A stretch of 64,000 nucleotides of DNA from Ctenosaura bakeri (GCA_948474755.1 CAOLHI010004273.1:1-64000), one strand, 5' to 3'. Positions 27,512 to 38,872 are shown, counted from the stretch's first letter. Notes: generated by a model from the sequence alone, not told the origin. Numbers and translations are program-made.

Positions 27512-29311
27512 ATGGCTGAAATCCTGTTGGTATAATACATTGTGTGGTTTCATTTTTTATTTTTTTCAGGCTCACACAGTAGTGGCAAAGGAAAACAGAC
27601 AAAAACTGCCAGCTCTCAGCAGCCTGTTATCTCCAGCTCCATGCCTACAACTTTTTTTCTTCTGCTGCCACACTTACATTGATGTTGTATACCAACAGAA
27701 TTCTGGATCTAATTTACTGCTTGCCAAATTGTTTCATATCAAGAAGTACTGACAAAATATATCAATTTTGTTCTACATATATAAATATAAGATTAATATG
27801 TGCAAGGGTTATCATTCCACTCATTTCTAAATGAGGAACATCTGCCTAGAGGACTGTGCACCAACATAGTGTAAATAACATTTCATAAATTCAGTAACAA
27901 GACTGCATTGTGCTACGATCATGACTATTGGCAAACATATACAGCTACATCTTCAGGTGCGTTTACCTTCTCTTCTGCAATGCATGGAGGAAGAGATATG
28001 GAATCAAAGGTTCACAGAGAAAACATACTCAACAGACCCTTTTCTTCTGGATTAGAAAAAGATTTCATAGGCCATCTACATTCATTATGGTCCTTGGAAA
28101 AGCACTGCTTATCAATAAAGCAGAGACATCTAAAGAATCCCTTTCCGTTCACCCTACCAATATAATAATAATCCCACATTTAAAAATACAATATTTTATA
28201 TGTGACCTTGGGTCAGGAAAGAAAGCAAGTTCACATAATGCAAATAATGCTACCACTTCAGACTCATTTGTGTTTTTCATGATTTGTCTTAGACCATGCC
28301 CAGAAAGTACTATCATGTACTAATTCGTTGTCTTCTTATTTTTTCCATGTAAGACACAATGTTATTGATAAGGCTCTCTTCCCATGAGCTTAACTGGTAT
28401 CTGTTTGGAGTTTGTTTTTGTCTTTAAGAATGTTTTGTGTTCAGAGACAAAAAAAATGTTAAATACAATGCTCTTTTTAAAGGAAGTGCTTACAATATGG
28501 TTTTATTTTGTGGAATCTATTCATGTTTGCTATCAAAATTATTTTAAAAATATTAATGGAGGTGGTTTAAAAATAATTCAAGAAGACAGGAGTGTACTTA
28601 AAAGAAAATTCTGGCTACAGAGGCTTCCTGTTAGAGGATATGAAATGCCAAGTTGAGCCTTTAATTTATTTTTTAAGAAATTAGACATTCCAATTAGTAG
28701 AGTGTAAACACCCAAGAGAAAGTGGCAGTTTAACAATCTACTGTACAGCACTGACAAGATAAGAAAACATTTGTTGCTAAAACTGATACATTAACGGGAT
28801 TAATGCAATGGAATGGATTCTTGAAGGAATGGATATTCTCTCTAGTTCAGTAGAATAAATACTTTTAAAACTCTCAGGTATTGAGAACTACCTATCCTCT
28901 GTTTGGTACTATTTTACAATATTTGATTAAAATAATAATGCAATACTACTACAGAATGTCTAGAACTAGATTCAGAAAAGGTTTTAGAAGATTTCTGAAG
29001 TTAAAACTTTACATTAAAAGTGACAACAGCATTTCATAAACTTTAACATCCACAGGCAAGGAACAATAGGATAAAGACAACATAAGACAACATACATTAA
29101 TTTAAAAGTAATTTCGTTTTATATCCCATAAATACTTGGTAAGTTTCAACCTTTGATGCCAAGTCTACCCCTTGTCCTTGGTAGTTAAAACGTATTCTAA
29201 AAGAGGAGGAGTGCGTGCGTTTCAATGTTGCTTGGCTTTCTTCATTGACATGTCCCTGAGTGGGTTCCTTTGCTTCAGCAGTTTGGGACGGTGTTGGCGA
29301 CAGGTCAAGAG
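27512..29311. other. Intergenic, or 3' UTR of the alternative PFKFB4 last exon
   Basis: If the exon at 29312-29371 is used, this stretch on the minus strand would be its 3' UTR. AATAAA hexamers in that orientation lie at 28665-28670 and 28502-28507. AT-rich, with no other element recognised. Confidence 0.35.
28665..28670 (-). promoter_or_regulatory. Possible polyadenylation signal for PFKFB4 exon 14b
   Basis: TTTATT on the + strand, so AATAAA on the minus strand, about 640 nt beyond the 14b stop codon. Confidence 0.3.
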
Positions 29312-29371
29312 TTACAAGTGATTAGGTACAGTCCTCAAAGCTTCTTCCCGAGACCGGTTAATGCATACATT
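29312..29371 (-). CDS. PFKFB4: Candidate alternative last exon of PFKFB4 (14b)
   Basis: On the minus strand a T-rich tract and TTCTTTTTAG acceptor precede 20 codons, NVCINRSREEALRTVPNHL plus TAA. The ordinary last exon (40480-40539) encodes NVDISRPPEEALVTVPAHQ plus stop. Both are exactly 60 nt and start in phase 0, and 12 of 19 residues agree (N, V, I, R, EEAL, TVP, H). A coincidence of acceptor, length, phase, stop and peptide similarity is unlikely. It lies 11.1 kb downstream of the ordinary last exon, inside what would otherwise be intergenic DNA. Read-out would give a PFKFB4 with a different C-terminal tail. Whether it is transcribed is unknown; a decayed duplicate is the main alternative. 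Confidence 0.7.
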   Translation of the reverse strand, partial: NVCINRSREEALRTVPNHL

Positions 29372-30714
29372 CTAAAAAGAACACAAAGAAAAAATGTCAG
29401 CAATCTTCACAGCTTTCACTTAAAAAAAAAAAACATAAGGAAGCTTTACCTTAACCGTGAGCTTCCCATTAACCATGGCCATCCCTTTGTGAATACCAGA
29501 TAGTGCTGACTTACCTGAGAGTAAGCCTCACTCATTTCAGTGAAGCTTACTTCCAAGTAAACATGCCAAAGCTTGGGCTGCCATAAAGCAGTACTTTGTT
29601 CCAACTGCATCCAAAGACCATTTTTCTATATAGCTTAACTCTGCAACAAATATTTTAAACCCAGAATAAACATCTCAATACACACTGGGCTTCAGTTCTA
29701 CTACACCATGCAACAGCTTAACTGGACAATCAAAGAGATCACAAACTACTGGATTCTCATCCACTTGGCTTTAGTCCCAAGGCCCATACACTGCACTTAG
29801 CCCAAAACCAGCAGCTTAATTTTCAGCATCCCATGGAAACCACCAACATGAGCCAATGGTGCACACCCAACATGTGCTGTGAGCTCTGCAAACAACCAAA
29901 ACAGCAGGCAAGGATTTTTCATATTCAGCATCAACGTGCATGCACACAAGGACAAGAGAGAAAGAACCACAAGTCTGAGTCTATCAACAACTCCTATACA
30001 CTTCAATTAATCCAAGAACTTTTTTACCAGGCCGTGGGGCACTACTACTTGATATCACCAATTTCACCGCATCATGTGAACACAAGTATTAACATTCATT
30101 GTTAATACTGCTGAAGAGTCCAAACAAGAGTGTTCTCTTAGTTGGACAGAAAGTTAGAAAAAAGCTTTCAGCACAGGTAACATATTTGGATTCTTAGGCA
30201 TGTACATCTTCTGGCTTTTCTTCTGCCAATGGCAGACCATAACCTGCTGAGTGCTGCAGGTTTGCTGCCATGTTAAGTAGTGCCTATGAAAGCAAATGCT
30301 GCTTAATTCTTGTTTGCCCAAATTAAATCCAGCCCTCAATCTGTCAGTACATCATTAATCAGGACAGCTTGTTTTTGAAAAAAAAAATTTTTTTCAGAAA
30401 GAACTACATAAGAATGGTAGTAGTACTTGAAGTGGCATTAGATCAATTTTCTAAAGCCCAGCACTGGTTGGAATGACAGCCATGTATGAGCTGGATGCCT
30501 CAAGACACTAAAAACCCAGTTGGCTACTTGTTTTATTCAAGGCCACTCTGCGGAGGGAGGGGAGCTCAGTAAAGACAGGCCCTCAGTAGTGCCCATGTGA
30601 GCTGCATTGGCTGCAGCCATTTTTCCCTCCACATCTTCTCTTTGACTCAGGACTCCCAAGTGTGGGGATGTATCAGGTCTGATTCCTCCAAAATTCAAAG
30701 AAGTGGAATAAATA
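29372..30714. other. Intergenic or PFKFB4 intron; nothing recognised
   Basis: Contains an A/T inverted run at about 30374-30400 ('ttttgaaaaaaaaaattttt'). No repeat family or gene is identified. Confidence 0.4.
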
Positions 30715-30910
30715 AAAGCACACAAAATGAAGCTTAATCCAGAAAAGGCAGAGTTACTGCTGGTGATATCAAAGGTAAACCAAGGAACTGAGACTCCTCA
30801 AAGATTCAGGTTCACAGTGCAGGTATCCTCCTGGATTCACCCACAAAACTGGATTCTCAGGTGGCCAGGACGTTATTTTAACAGTGGAGTCTAGTGCACC
30901 AACTGTGCCC
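30715..30910 (+). mobile_element. L2-like LINE ORF2 fragment, 5' piece
   Basis: Translation of the + strand gives MKLNPEKAELLLV followed by a degraded continuation through WIHPQNW. This matches the conserved 'MKLNPEKTE' segment of L2-type reverse transcriptases. The downstream part of the same LINE resumes at 34930, so the two pieces are separated by nested insertions. Confidence 0.6.
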
Positions 30911-30919
30911 ATTTCTAGA

Positions 30920-31177
30920 CATGTCATATTTATTTATTTTGTTATTTATTTATTGTATTTATATGCTGTATGTTCCAACCCAAGGAGGCTTCCAAAAAAG
31001 TTTAAAAACATTTAAGACAATTAAAAACATTAAAACATATAAAATTATAAAAACTTACAAAAATTTTTAAAACCAGCTTAATAAATAAATAAAAATCTTT
31101 CCCCTCATACATTAAAAGCCTGCTTGAAAAGCAATGTTTTTGTCTGCCAGTGATAGTGAGATACATCTTATTTACAG
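30920..31177. repeat. Interspersed repeat, 'tttatatgctg' type
   Basis: TTTATT-rich start, 'gtatttatatgctgtatgtt', 'cccaaggaggcttccaaaaa', AT-rich body, then 'taaaagcctgcttgaaaagc' and 'aatgtttttgtctgcc'. Same broad family as those at 340, 14235 and 63689. It separates the L2 piece from the inverted LTR. Confidence 0.5.
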
Positions 31178-32112
31178 TGATACTGGGCCAACTTCCAGCC
31201 CCCCAAGACTGACTTCTGCCCTTGAATAGGAGCAGGAAATTCCCCAGGGTTCATTAATTCTGAGCTGCCACCACCCACCGGATTCTGAATTATCCCGTAT
31301 TTTGTCAAGAAAAGGTTGGACCAAACCTGTAGAAAATATTGTGTGATGTGGGTCGTTAAGTGCACCTGTGGAGAGCCATGTGACTCTAGCTGAGTCATGC
31401 TGATGAGCAATCAGGGGAGAAGGTTGCATCAGGTGTGGGGAGACTGCAAAGACTGGCAAGATTGCATCAGCTAGTGTGAGTATAAATGTCCATGAGAGCT
31501 AGCCAACAAGTTGTACATGGTGCCTGATGTGATGTGTCTCCTGAAGGCTCTGTCAGAAAGAGCAAGCACAGGGATGCTAGAATGCCTTTTGGAGATTCTT
31601 GTAAATATGTACACATTGTAACTGAAGAATAAATTGCCCCCTTGATGGAAGATAACATTTGGTGTGGGTGAGTTTTTCCAGGCTACAGTGCATAGCTGCA
31701 AAGTTATTCTCTGCTGCTGGGCATGCTTCCAAAGTTGTGGGAGCAATCTCTGCTATATTTTGGGTGTAAGTTTTTTGGTGATATATTTGAGCAGTACAGT
31801 GAGACTCTGCTCTGGGAATTGCCAGTCTCTATGCTTAGGGTCCTTTCCCTTCCCTCACCTCCTCCTTCTGAGTGAGAGAAGTCCTAGCTAAGCCTGTTCC
31901 AAAGAATGGCATGGGAATGGAGAAGCAACAGAGGATTTATGGAAGTATATATTTTAAAGTATGCAAGAAAATAATACTCATGAGAGGCTCCCCCCTCCCA
32001 GGTACAGTTAAGTTGCAAGTAGTTATAAAAACAGGTACATTCTTCAGATTAGCCAAACTTCCAAAATAATAAAAGACCTAGTGTGACTAACTACTTAATA
32101 TTCTAGCTACTC
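31178..32112 (-). mobile_element. LTR segment in inverted orientation, split by a second LTR
   Basis: The complement of this segment matches 34494-34929 over about 440 bp with roughly nine in ten bases identical by eye. It runs from 'tgatactgggccaactt' at the outer edge to 'ttctagctactc' at the inner edge. It is the right-hand 56% of the gypsy LTR, turned around relative to the internal pol region. A 481-bp insertion (31303-31783) interrupts it. The inner junction falls straight into the integrase coding region. Confidence 0.85.
31303..31783 (+). mobile_element. 481-bp LTR-like insertion with TATTT target duplication
   Basis: The matching arm at 34494-34929 lacks this block, which gives the empty site. 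TATTT occurs at 31298-31302 and again at 31784-31788. The insert starts TGTCAAG and ends GGTGATA, so the termini are near-inverted (TGTCA/TGATA). It carries a TATAAA at 31481 and AATAAA at 31628. This fits a solo LTR of an endogenous retrovirus or LTR retrotransposon. There is no coding sequence. Confidence 0.75.
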
Positions 32113-33985
32113 TATGGCCATGAAGTGAAAGGGCCATTACAGCTGGTGCAAAGTCAGTGGGAGGGAATTATCCCTTCTTCAGAGACTAATGTAGTTGATT
32201 TTGTGACTAATCTGCAGAATACTCTCAGGGAAGCATGGGCAGATGCTCATGAGAATCTGCAACAGGCACAAGAGAACCAGCAGACCTGGTATGACCAGCA
32301 CACCAGAGAATGTTGTTTTGAGAAAGGAGATCAAGTGATGGTCCTGATGGAAACAAGCCTAACAAGATGGAAACTTCTTGGGAAAGGCTGCCCACAGTGC
32401 AAGAATGCATTGGGACAGTGAACTATCTCATACAGCTTCCAGACTCTAAGGTTAAGCCAAAAGTATCAGTTGAATTCATTGAAACCCTTCTACGAGAGGC
32501 CCAGTCATCTTCTCATGATGAGGAGGAAGAGTGCCCTGATGATGCCTTCTATGATCAGGAGGGTGGTAGCTTGGAAGATGTTAAACCCTCCCTGAGACTC
32601 AATGCTAAACAACACCAGCAGTTCTCCCAACTGACAGGCAAGTTCACCACCATGCTTTCACCCATCCCAGGTCGCACCACTGACCCTCAACATGCAGTAG
32701 CTGCAGATGACAACAGGCCATCAGCTGAACAGCCACAATGAGTGTCACCTAAGGGGAAAGAGGCAACAGAAAGGCAGGTGAAAGAATGCTGGACATGGGG
32801 ATCATCCGCCCATCATGCAATCCATGGGCATCTCCAGTTGTCCTCGTGTCCAAGAAAGGGGGAACAGAAGTACGTTTTTGCATGGATTACAGGAAACTTA
32901 ACTCAGTGACATGTTCTGAACATTATCCAATGCCCAGCGTGGATGAACTGTTGGAGAAATACTAAGTACTTATCCAGCCTCGATCTGACTTAAGGACTAT
33001 TGACAAATCGCCCTGGCAGAAGAGTCTAAGCATCGAACAGCATTCATCACCCACATGGGCCTGTTCGAGTTCAATGTACTTCCCTTTGGACTATGCAATG
33101 CGCCTGCAACTTTCCAAAGGCTGATGGACTCTTTGCTAAGAGGGTGTGGGGATTTTGCTGTTGCCTATTTAGATGACATTGCAATCTTCTCAGACTCCTG
33201 GGAAGACTACCTGAAACACCTGGAGATTGTCTTCCAACACATTAATGATGCTGGACTGACAGTCAAAACAAAAAAATGCCAATTTGCACTTGACAGAATG
33301 ACCTACCGTGGCCACGAAGTGAGACAGGGGACTATCACTCCGTTGCAAGTCAAAGTGGAAACTATTAATAGCTGGCCCATTCCTTGTTCCAGGAAGCAAG
33401 TGCAGTCCTTCCTTAGCCTAGCTGGGTACTACAGGAGATTTGTGCCCAACTATAGCCAAGTGGTGGCACCTCTTAATGGATCTGACAGGTTCCAAGAAGC
33501 CTAAGACAGTGAAATGGACAGCAGGGTGCCAAGAAGCCTTTGAGCCCTTGAAACAGGCCTTGATGGCAAATTCTGTGCTCATGGTGCCAAACTTTGACAA
33601 GCTGTTCATTGTGGCTACAGATGCTTCTGACAGAGGCATTGGAGCAGTCTTACTGCAAGAGGGTCCAGATGGTGCCTTGCATCCCATTCTGTTCCTCAGC
33701 ATGAAGCTTTTTGTGAGGGAGTCCAACTGGTCCATACCGGAGAAGGAATGCTACACCATTGTGTATGCATTAGAGAAGCTGAGACCATATATATGGGGAC
33801 ACTGCTTCACTCTCCAGACTGATCATGCTGTCCTTCAATGGCTCCATACAGTCTGGGGAGCTAACAAGAAGCTACTCTAATGGAGTCTGTCCCTCCAAGA
33901 CTTTGACTTTGATATTCAACATGTGGCTGGAAGTTCCAAGGTTGTAGCTGATTCTTTGTCATGCAGAGAACTGGCGGGAGGTTAG
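32100..33985 (+). pseudogene. Ty3/gypsy-class pol remnant, order integrase - RT - RNase H
   Basis: Translated in pieces, the + strand first gives an integrase C-terminal region (about 32110-32500: LYGHEVKGPLQLVQ, the Q/E-rich helix, FEKGDQVMVLM, VNYLIQLPDSK). Next comes reverse transcriptase (about 32790-33470: GIIRPS, VRFCMDYRKLNS, LPFGLCNAPATFQRLM, catalytic YLDD at 33166-33177). RNase H follows (about 33500-33985: VATDASDRGIGAVLLQ, LQTDHAVLQWL, HVAGSSKVVADSLS). Stops at about 32739, 32964 and 33878 and frameshifts near 32350 and 33480 show that it is dead. Gag, protease and most of integrase are missing. Integrase precedes RT, unlike ordinary Ty3/gypsy elements, and no integrase follows RNase H. 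Confidence 0.88.
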
Positions 33986-34134
33986 GAAGGATGAGTTTTA
34001 CATGTCTGTTATTAACATGGCTAGCCTCTACTATTGTGTGGTTGCATCTATTCTCTGATTCTTTTCTTTCATTAGGTTACAGGATGAAATCCCAGCCAGT
34101 GTGGCTCCAGCCTTCATCTGTTTCCAGACCGTCT

Positions 34135-34151
34135 TGAGATTTGGGGGCACG
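34135..34151 (+). other. Probable polypurine tract
   Basis: 'gagatttgggggcacg' immediately before the TG that starts the LTR. In LTR retrotransposons this primes plus-strand synthesis. The match is imperfect. Confidence 0.5.
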
Positions 34152-34929
34152 TGATAATGGGGCTTCCCATTATCTAGACATAGCTGAAGAGGGATAGTTC
34201 CCTTTCCAGGTAAACCAAGGGTTAATGAGGTGTTGCGGTTAAGTTACACTTTTTATTGTGGGTCAGCCTCACAGGTCACGGGGAGAGAATTGCCCAATCA
34301 AAGGGGAAAGGGGAGAATCTTCAAGATGTTTCGATGGAGAAGTTATAAAAATCCTTGAGAGACCATGCAGGAGAGAGACAACAAAGAAACATCTTGAAGA
34401 TGAGATCTATACCAGTAGCAGGTTGCAGGCCCTAGGCCTTGCCTCCTGGCCTCACTCTTCTCTTAGACCATCTAAGCCTGTGATCCCCAATGTGAGTAGC
34501 TAGAATATTAAGTAGTTAGTTGCGCTAGATCTTTTATTATTTTGGAAGTTTGGCTGATCTAGAGAATGTACCTGTTTTTATAACTACTTGCAACTTAACT
34601 GTACCTGAGAGGGGGGAGCCTCTCATGAGTATTATTTTCTTGTTTACTTGCATACCTTAAAATAAATACTTCCATAAATCCTCTGTAGCTTCTCCATTCC
34701 CATGCCATTCTTTGGCACATGCTTAGCTAGGACTTCTCTCACTCAGGAGGAGGTGAGGGAAGGGAAAGTACCTTAAGCATAGAGACTGGCAATTCCCAGA
34801 ACAGAGTCCCACTGTACTGCTCAAATACGGAGTAATTCAGAATCTGGTGAGTGGTGGTAGAATCCGGTGAGTGGTAGACGCTGAGGAATTTCCTGCTCCT
34901 ATTCGAGGGCAAAAGTTGGCCCAGTATCA
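34152..34929 (+). mobile_element. 3' LTR of the gypsy element (about 778 bp)
   Basis: Starts TGATAATGGGGC after the polypurine tract and ends CCCAGTATCA, where similarity with the inverted left copy also ends. Carries TTATAAAA near 34342 and AATAAA at about 34662. Only about 165 bp separate it from the end of RNase H. The flanks of the two outer LTR edges ('tacag' left, 'tgctt' right) do not match, so there is no shared target duplication. Confidence 0.8.
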
Positions 34930-35530
34930 TGCTTACATATTGGCTGGACTACTGTAGAATACTTCACATGGGGCTTCCTTTGAAAACCATTCAAAAACTT
35001 CAGCTAGTCCAGAATGGTTCAGCTAGATTGTTGATTCAGTTACAGAGAACACACAGCTAGTAATCTGCTTCTGAACATTAATTCACATTAGGGTCATGAC
35101 CTATATATATATATATATATATATATGGGCTTGACAGGTCATAACCCTAATGTTTATTTGTATTTCCAAGCCACTTTCCTCCCAAAATATGAGCCTAGTG
35201 AACTGAAGGTTCATATTCACACATACAAGTCTGACGTTTAAGATCTTCCTGGTTCTGCTATCACTGGAGCCTCTCTTGGTGAGGATGTCAGGAAGAACGT
35301 TCTTATTAGCCACTCTTGAGCTTTGGAACTGCTTGGCCAGGATGACTATGTTGGTTCCTTTCTGTTGTCCTTCTGCCAACATGCAAAGGTCTTTGACTTT
35401 TCAGAAAATACTTCTTTATTACGGCTGGTGCTGAAGACGTTTTTAATTGACTAGGTGCTTTTTATTTCCTTGTATTGCTGTGCTTTAACTTTGTTTTCAA
35501 TTTATTTCTTTAAAGTTATTGATACAATTA
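34930..35530 (+). mobile_element. L2-like LINE ORF2 fragment, 3' piece
   Basis: The + strand reads YWLDYCRILHMGLPLKTIQK, LQLVQNGSARLL, and after a gap with the (TA)n tract GEDVRKNVLISHS and LVLKTFLID. This is the C-terminal part of an L2-type ORF2 ('LDYCNALYLGLPLKT', 'LQLVQNAAARLL', final 'LKTFLF'). In-frame stops and a microsatellite show decay. Confidence 0.7.
35102..35126. repeat. (TA)n microsatellite
   Basis: 25 nt of uninterrupted alternating T/A inside the L2-like fragment. Confidence 0.95.
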
Positions 35531-36210
35531 GTAAATCAGCAGATTAACAATCACTAGTTCCTACCCAAGGAGCACTGTTAGTATTAGCCATAGGACGTCA
35601 CTTGCTACCCAATCCTATAATCAAGTTACATAATTTCCACTGCGTGGGGCTTCCCAATATTTTCATGGGTCTGCGCAAATGTTTCAGACAATAAAGTTAA
35701 GTGGCAAGTATCATTTGACTCAAACAATAATAGTGCAGAAGTATTTCCCTTCTATGTTAAAGAAATCCATCCATTTATTGAAGAAAATAATTCAATCATG
35801 GGACACATACATCAAATGCAGAATCAGTCTCTGCATCTCCAGGTTAAAGAATCCCAAATTCCAGGTCTGAAAAAACTTCTGTTTCCAGTCCCAGAGAGTT
35901 TCTGAAACTTAGAAAAGACTAATTTGTCTAGATGAACAATCCAAGGCAGGTTCTTACATTTCTTTTATATTTTCAAATTGGGCTAGGAACTTCTGAAAGT
36001 TTGTGCTGCTTACCAAAATGCAAGCCTGAATTCCACTATTTTAATTTCATTCAAACTAATCAGCAAATGCGTACCTAAGAATCTTTACTTTGCTCTCAAA
36101 ACTTCTTCAATTAGCACACCTTTGTGCAGAAACCTAATCCTAATTTTATTTCAAAAGCCTGCGCAAATCTTTCTCCATGATTTAGAAGACACTAAGAGTT
36201 TTGTTGACAC
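35531..36210. other. Intergenic, nothing recognised
   Basis: AT-rich, with no repeat family or gene identified. Confidence 0.4.
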
Positions 36211-36895
36211 TGGCCATTTCCACACAACATCACTCTAATACCACAGCAGCAAATTGTCACCAGTCTAAAAGCCATGATGTTGCACTATCCAGCTACTATC
36301 CTGTCCCCAGGCGTTGCCAAAGCGCCTTATACTATTTCCAGAAAAAATCCATTAAGCATCTCCTTTAGCACTTCAACCCCATCAGCCAGCACTATGCGGT
36401 ACTGTAAAAGCACTTAGTGCTTCCTGTTGTCATGGATCCAGCAGTGGGTGGGGCATAGGCACATGCAGCTCGTCCCTCCCTGCCCAACTCTCATGGTGTG
36501 TTAACTTCAAAATCTATCACCTCTCTGTATTTAATTTAAAGTTCTCCTTTGCATTAAAACTTTATTTTTATTTTTTTAGTACATTTGTAAGTATTATAGT
36601 ATGAAAATGCAAAATAGTGTACTGGCTTGTACTGTGGTTACAACAGTGTTGTGCTAGGGTGGCTTCCAAAAAACAGCAAAAAAAAGAGAGTCCAATCAGG
36701 GCTAAGGGGTGGGATGAAAATGGGGCAGGGGAGTGGCCAAGGATGCTGTAGTGTGGAAGGAACACTAGAGGCAATACTGCTATGCATCCACTGAAGGCAG
36801 AAAGGTGCAGAAAAAAGTGTTGTTCCTAACCTACTACTATCACGCCAGGATGCCAGGATTGTAACAATACAACGTGCTAATGGCATCTGGTGCAG
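36211..36895. mobile_element. Possible DNA transposon remnant bounded by inverted GGCCATTTC ends
   Basis: The left end reads 'ggccatttccacacaacat' and the complement of the right end reads 'ggccatttctgcaccagat'. These resemble the termini of the palindromic MITE at 55918. The interior is unlike that MITE and no target duplication is clear. Confidence 0.35.
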
Positions 36896-38872
36896 AAATG
36901 GCCACTGTCTTGTTCTGTAGAATTGTTATCTTCACCGCAAACGCTGTCTTCTCTTTACATTGCTAATGTAATATCTGAAGATCAAAGTTGTGTGTATTTA
37001 GCTGGTAAGACCTCTAGTCAAAATACACACACCTCTCTGCAGGGTGTGTCATTTTTTTCCTTTCTTCACTGTAATTCCCACATCCACTGGTTTATTATGA
37101 CTGTATCCACCCCTAGCAATCATACTTTCATCTTACTTTGCATGGATCATACAAACATTTTAGAAAGCCATAATAGGCACCTTTGGATCTCCTCCCTATT
37201 TCAATTCAGCTACAGAGCCAAGTCTACATATTGACTACTTGACACTGAAACAAAAATCAACATAATGGTATAAAGAAATAATTGTACAACACCTAGAAAA
37301 AATATTTTATGAAGCCGTCAACAAATGGAGCAAAGAGAAGGAAGTCAATTTAGACAAAGAGACTGAAGAATTGATTTTGTAAAAAAAAAAAAAAACCCTG
37401 AAGAGAACAACAAAGAGATTGTTATCTCTGTACGAGGTAACTTCATTACCTTAATTAGCACAAAGTGACACATCAGGGAGAAAAAAATATACTGACACAA
37501 CATAAAAAATAAATGAAGATATAAATGGATAGAGAGAGCATGACAAGTGCCTTTCCAAAACCAGATACTTTGGTATTCTGCTATTAGCAAAGATCATTTA
37601 GGTTCCTCTGGTAACATCACAGACAAGTCCATGTGGGCAATGGTTGTCTTTGTCCATCATGGTCCCTTCCAGTTACTAAATTAACTACATTTTAGCTTCT
37701 AATTCCCTGAGGCCCCATTCCAAAAGCATTTGTATGAACATGGATCTTCATAACCCTTCCTTCTAACAGTTACTCCCTGTATCACCTTGAAGAAGGCAAA
37801 ATTACCCAAAATCACAAAATACATCTGGTTTCCAAGAGTGCTGTCAGCAAAATCAGTAAAACAAAGTATCTCACATAAAAAGACACAAAAACACAGATAC
37901 AATTATTCAGTTGATCGTGAACAACTAGACTGAAATTCTTAATGATAACAAAAAGGAAAAGGTTCAGAGCACTTCAGCTGAGAAGAAATCAAGCAACTGG
38001 AGAAACAGGCTGCTCAGAGCCAGCAGCTTTTTGCCTGTCTTTCCTGGTCACTGCTGCATGATTCTGGAACAAGCACAACTGGCAGCAGAGTGCACCAGGG
38101 GTGTTCCACGTCAAGATTCCAAGAGCAAAAGCCTGTATCTAGAACAGTCATATTCCAGGGATAAAACTTTGTAACAACTCCCTGAAGACATGAATGAATC
38201 ACTTGATGTGGGAAGCAGAAATGGTAGATCTTCTAAAAATTCATTGGGATGATTCTTTCCCCTGCTTCGCTCCATTCATATCACCAGTAATCATGGCTAC
38301 TCTTTTTCTGTTCACAAAATTAAAAATCCTGGACCTAAACAGCCTAATAAAATTTTTAAAAATATGCAAACCTATCCTCTTCTGATGCGTGCAATAATAC
38401 TAACAATCTTGTTTGCCACCTCTGAGGAACATTTTAATCATTTCTTATTTTTGAAGGGAATGTAGCCTTAATTTTATTGAATTCTGTGGTATATTAAACC
38501 TCCCAAGGGAAACGTTAGTAAAAACACATGGAAGGGCCTCAGTTTTTCCAAATCTAGGAAATCTACACCTCATTAAGGGAATTATGACTCATCCTAGATT
38601 TATCACAAGTTAATTTCCAAGCCACCCACATCTCCAAGTTTGGTTTCCCAACAGTCAACTGAACAACAAAAATAAAGGTAATAGTTGGCAGAAAGAGAAG
38701 TTCCAATTATAATAATTTATGTAAACAAACTAATAATAGCAAGGTTCAATCTACCAAATCTTGTTTGTAAGATGGTTACATATGTAAAGTAAGCCACCAG
38801 GAGCTATTTTGTTTTGCATTTTACTCTGAACTATCCTTGGAATCATATGACCAAATGGGAGTGTATAAACAA
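36896..38872. other. Intergenic or distal PFKFB4 3' UTR
   Basis: AT-rich, no gene. A minus-strand AATAAA at 38473-38478 could end a long PFKFB4 3' UTR (2.0 kb after the ordinary stop). Poly-A run at about 37381-37395. Confidence 0.35.

Noticed and set aside
33055..33880. Functional reverse transcriptase gene or domesticated retroelement gene
   Set aside because: Stops and frameshifts separate RT and RNase H, upstream parts are missing, and the flanks are rearranged LTRs.
36211..36895. Confident DNA transposon call
   Set aside because: Only about 14 bp of inverted ends and no clear target duplication, so it is kept at low confidence.
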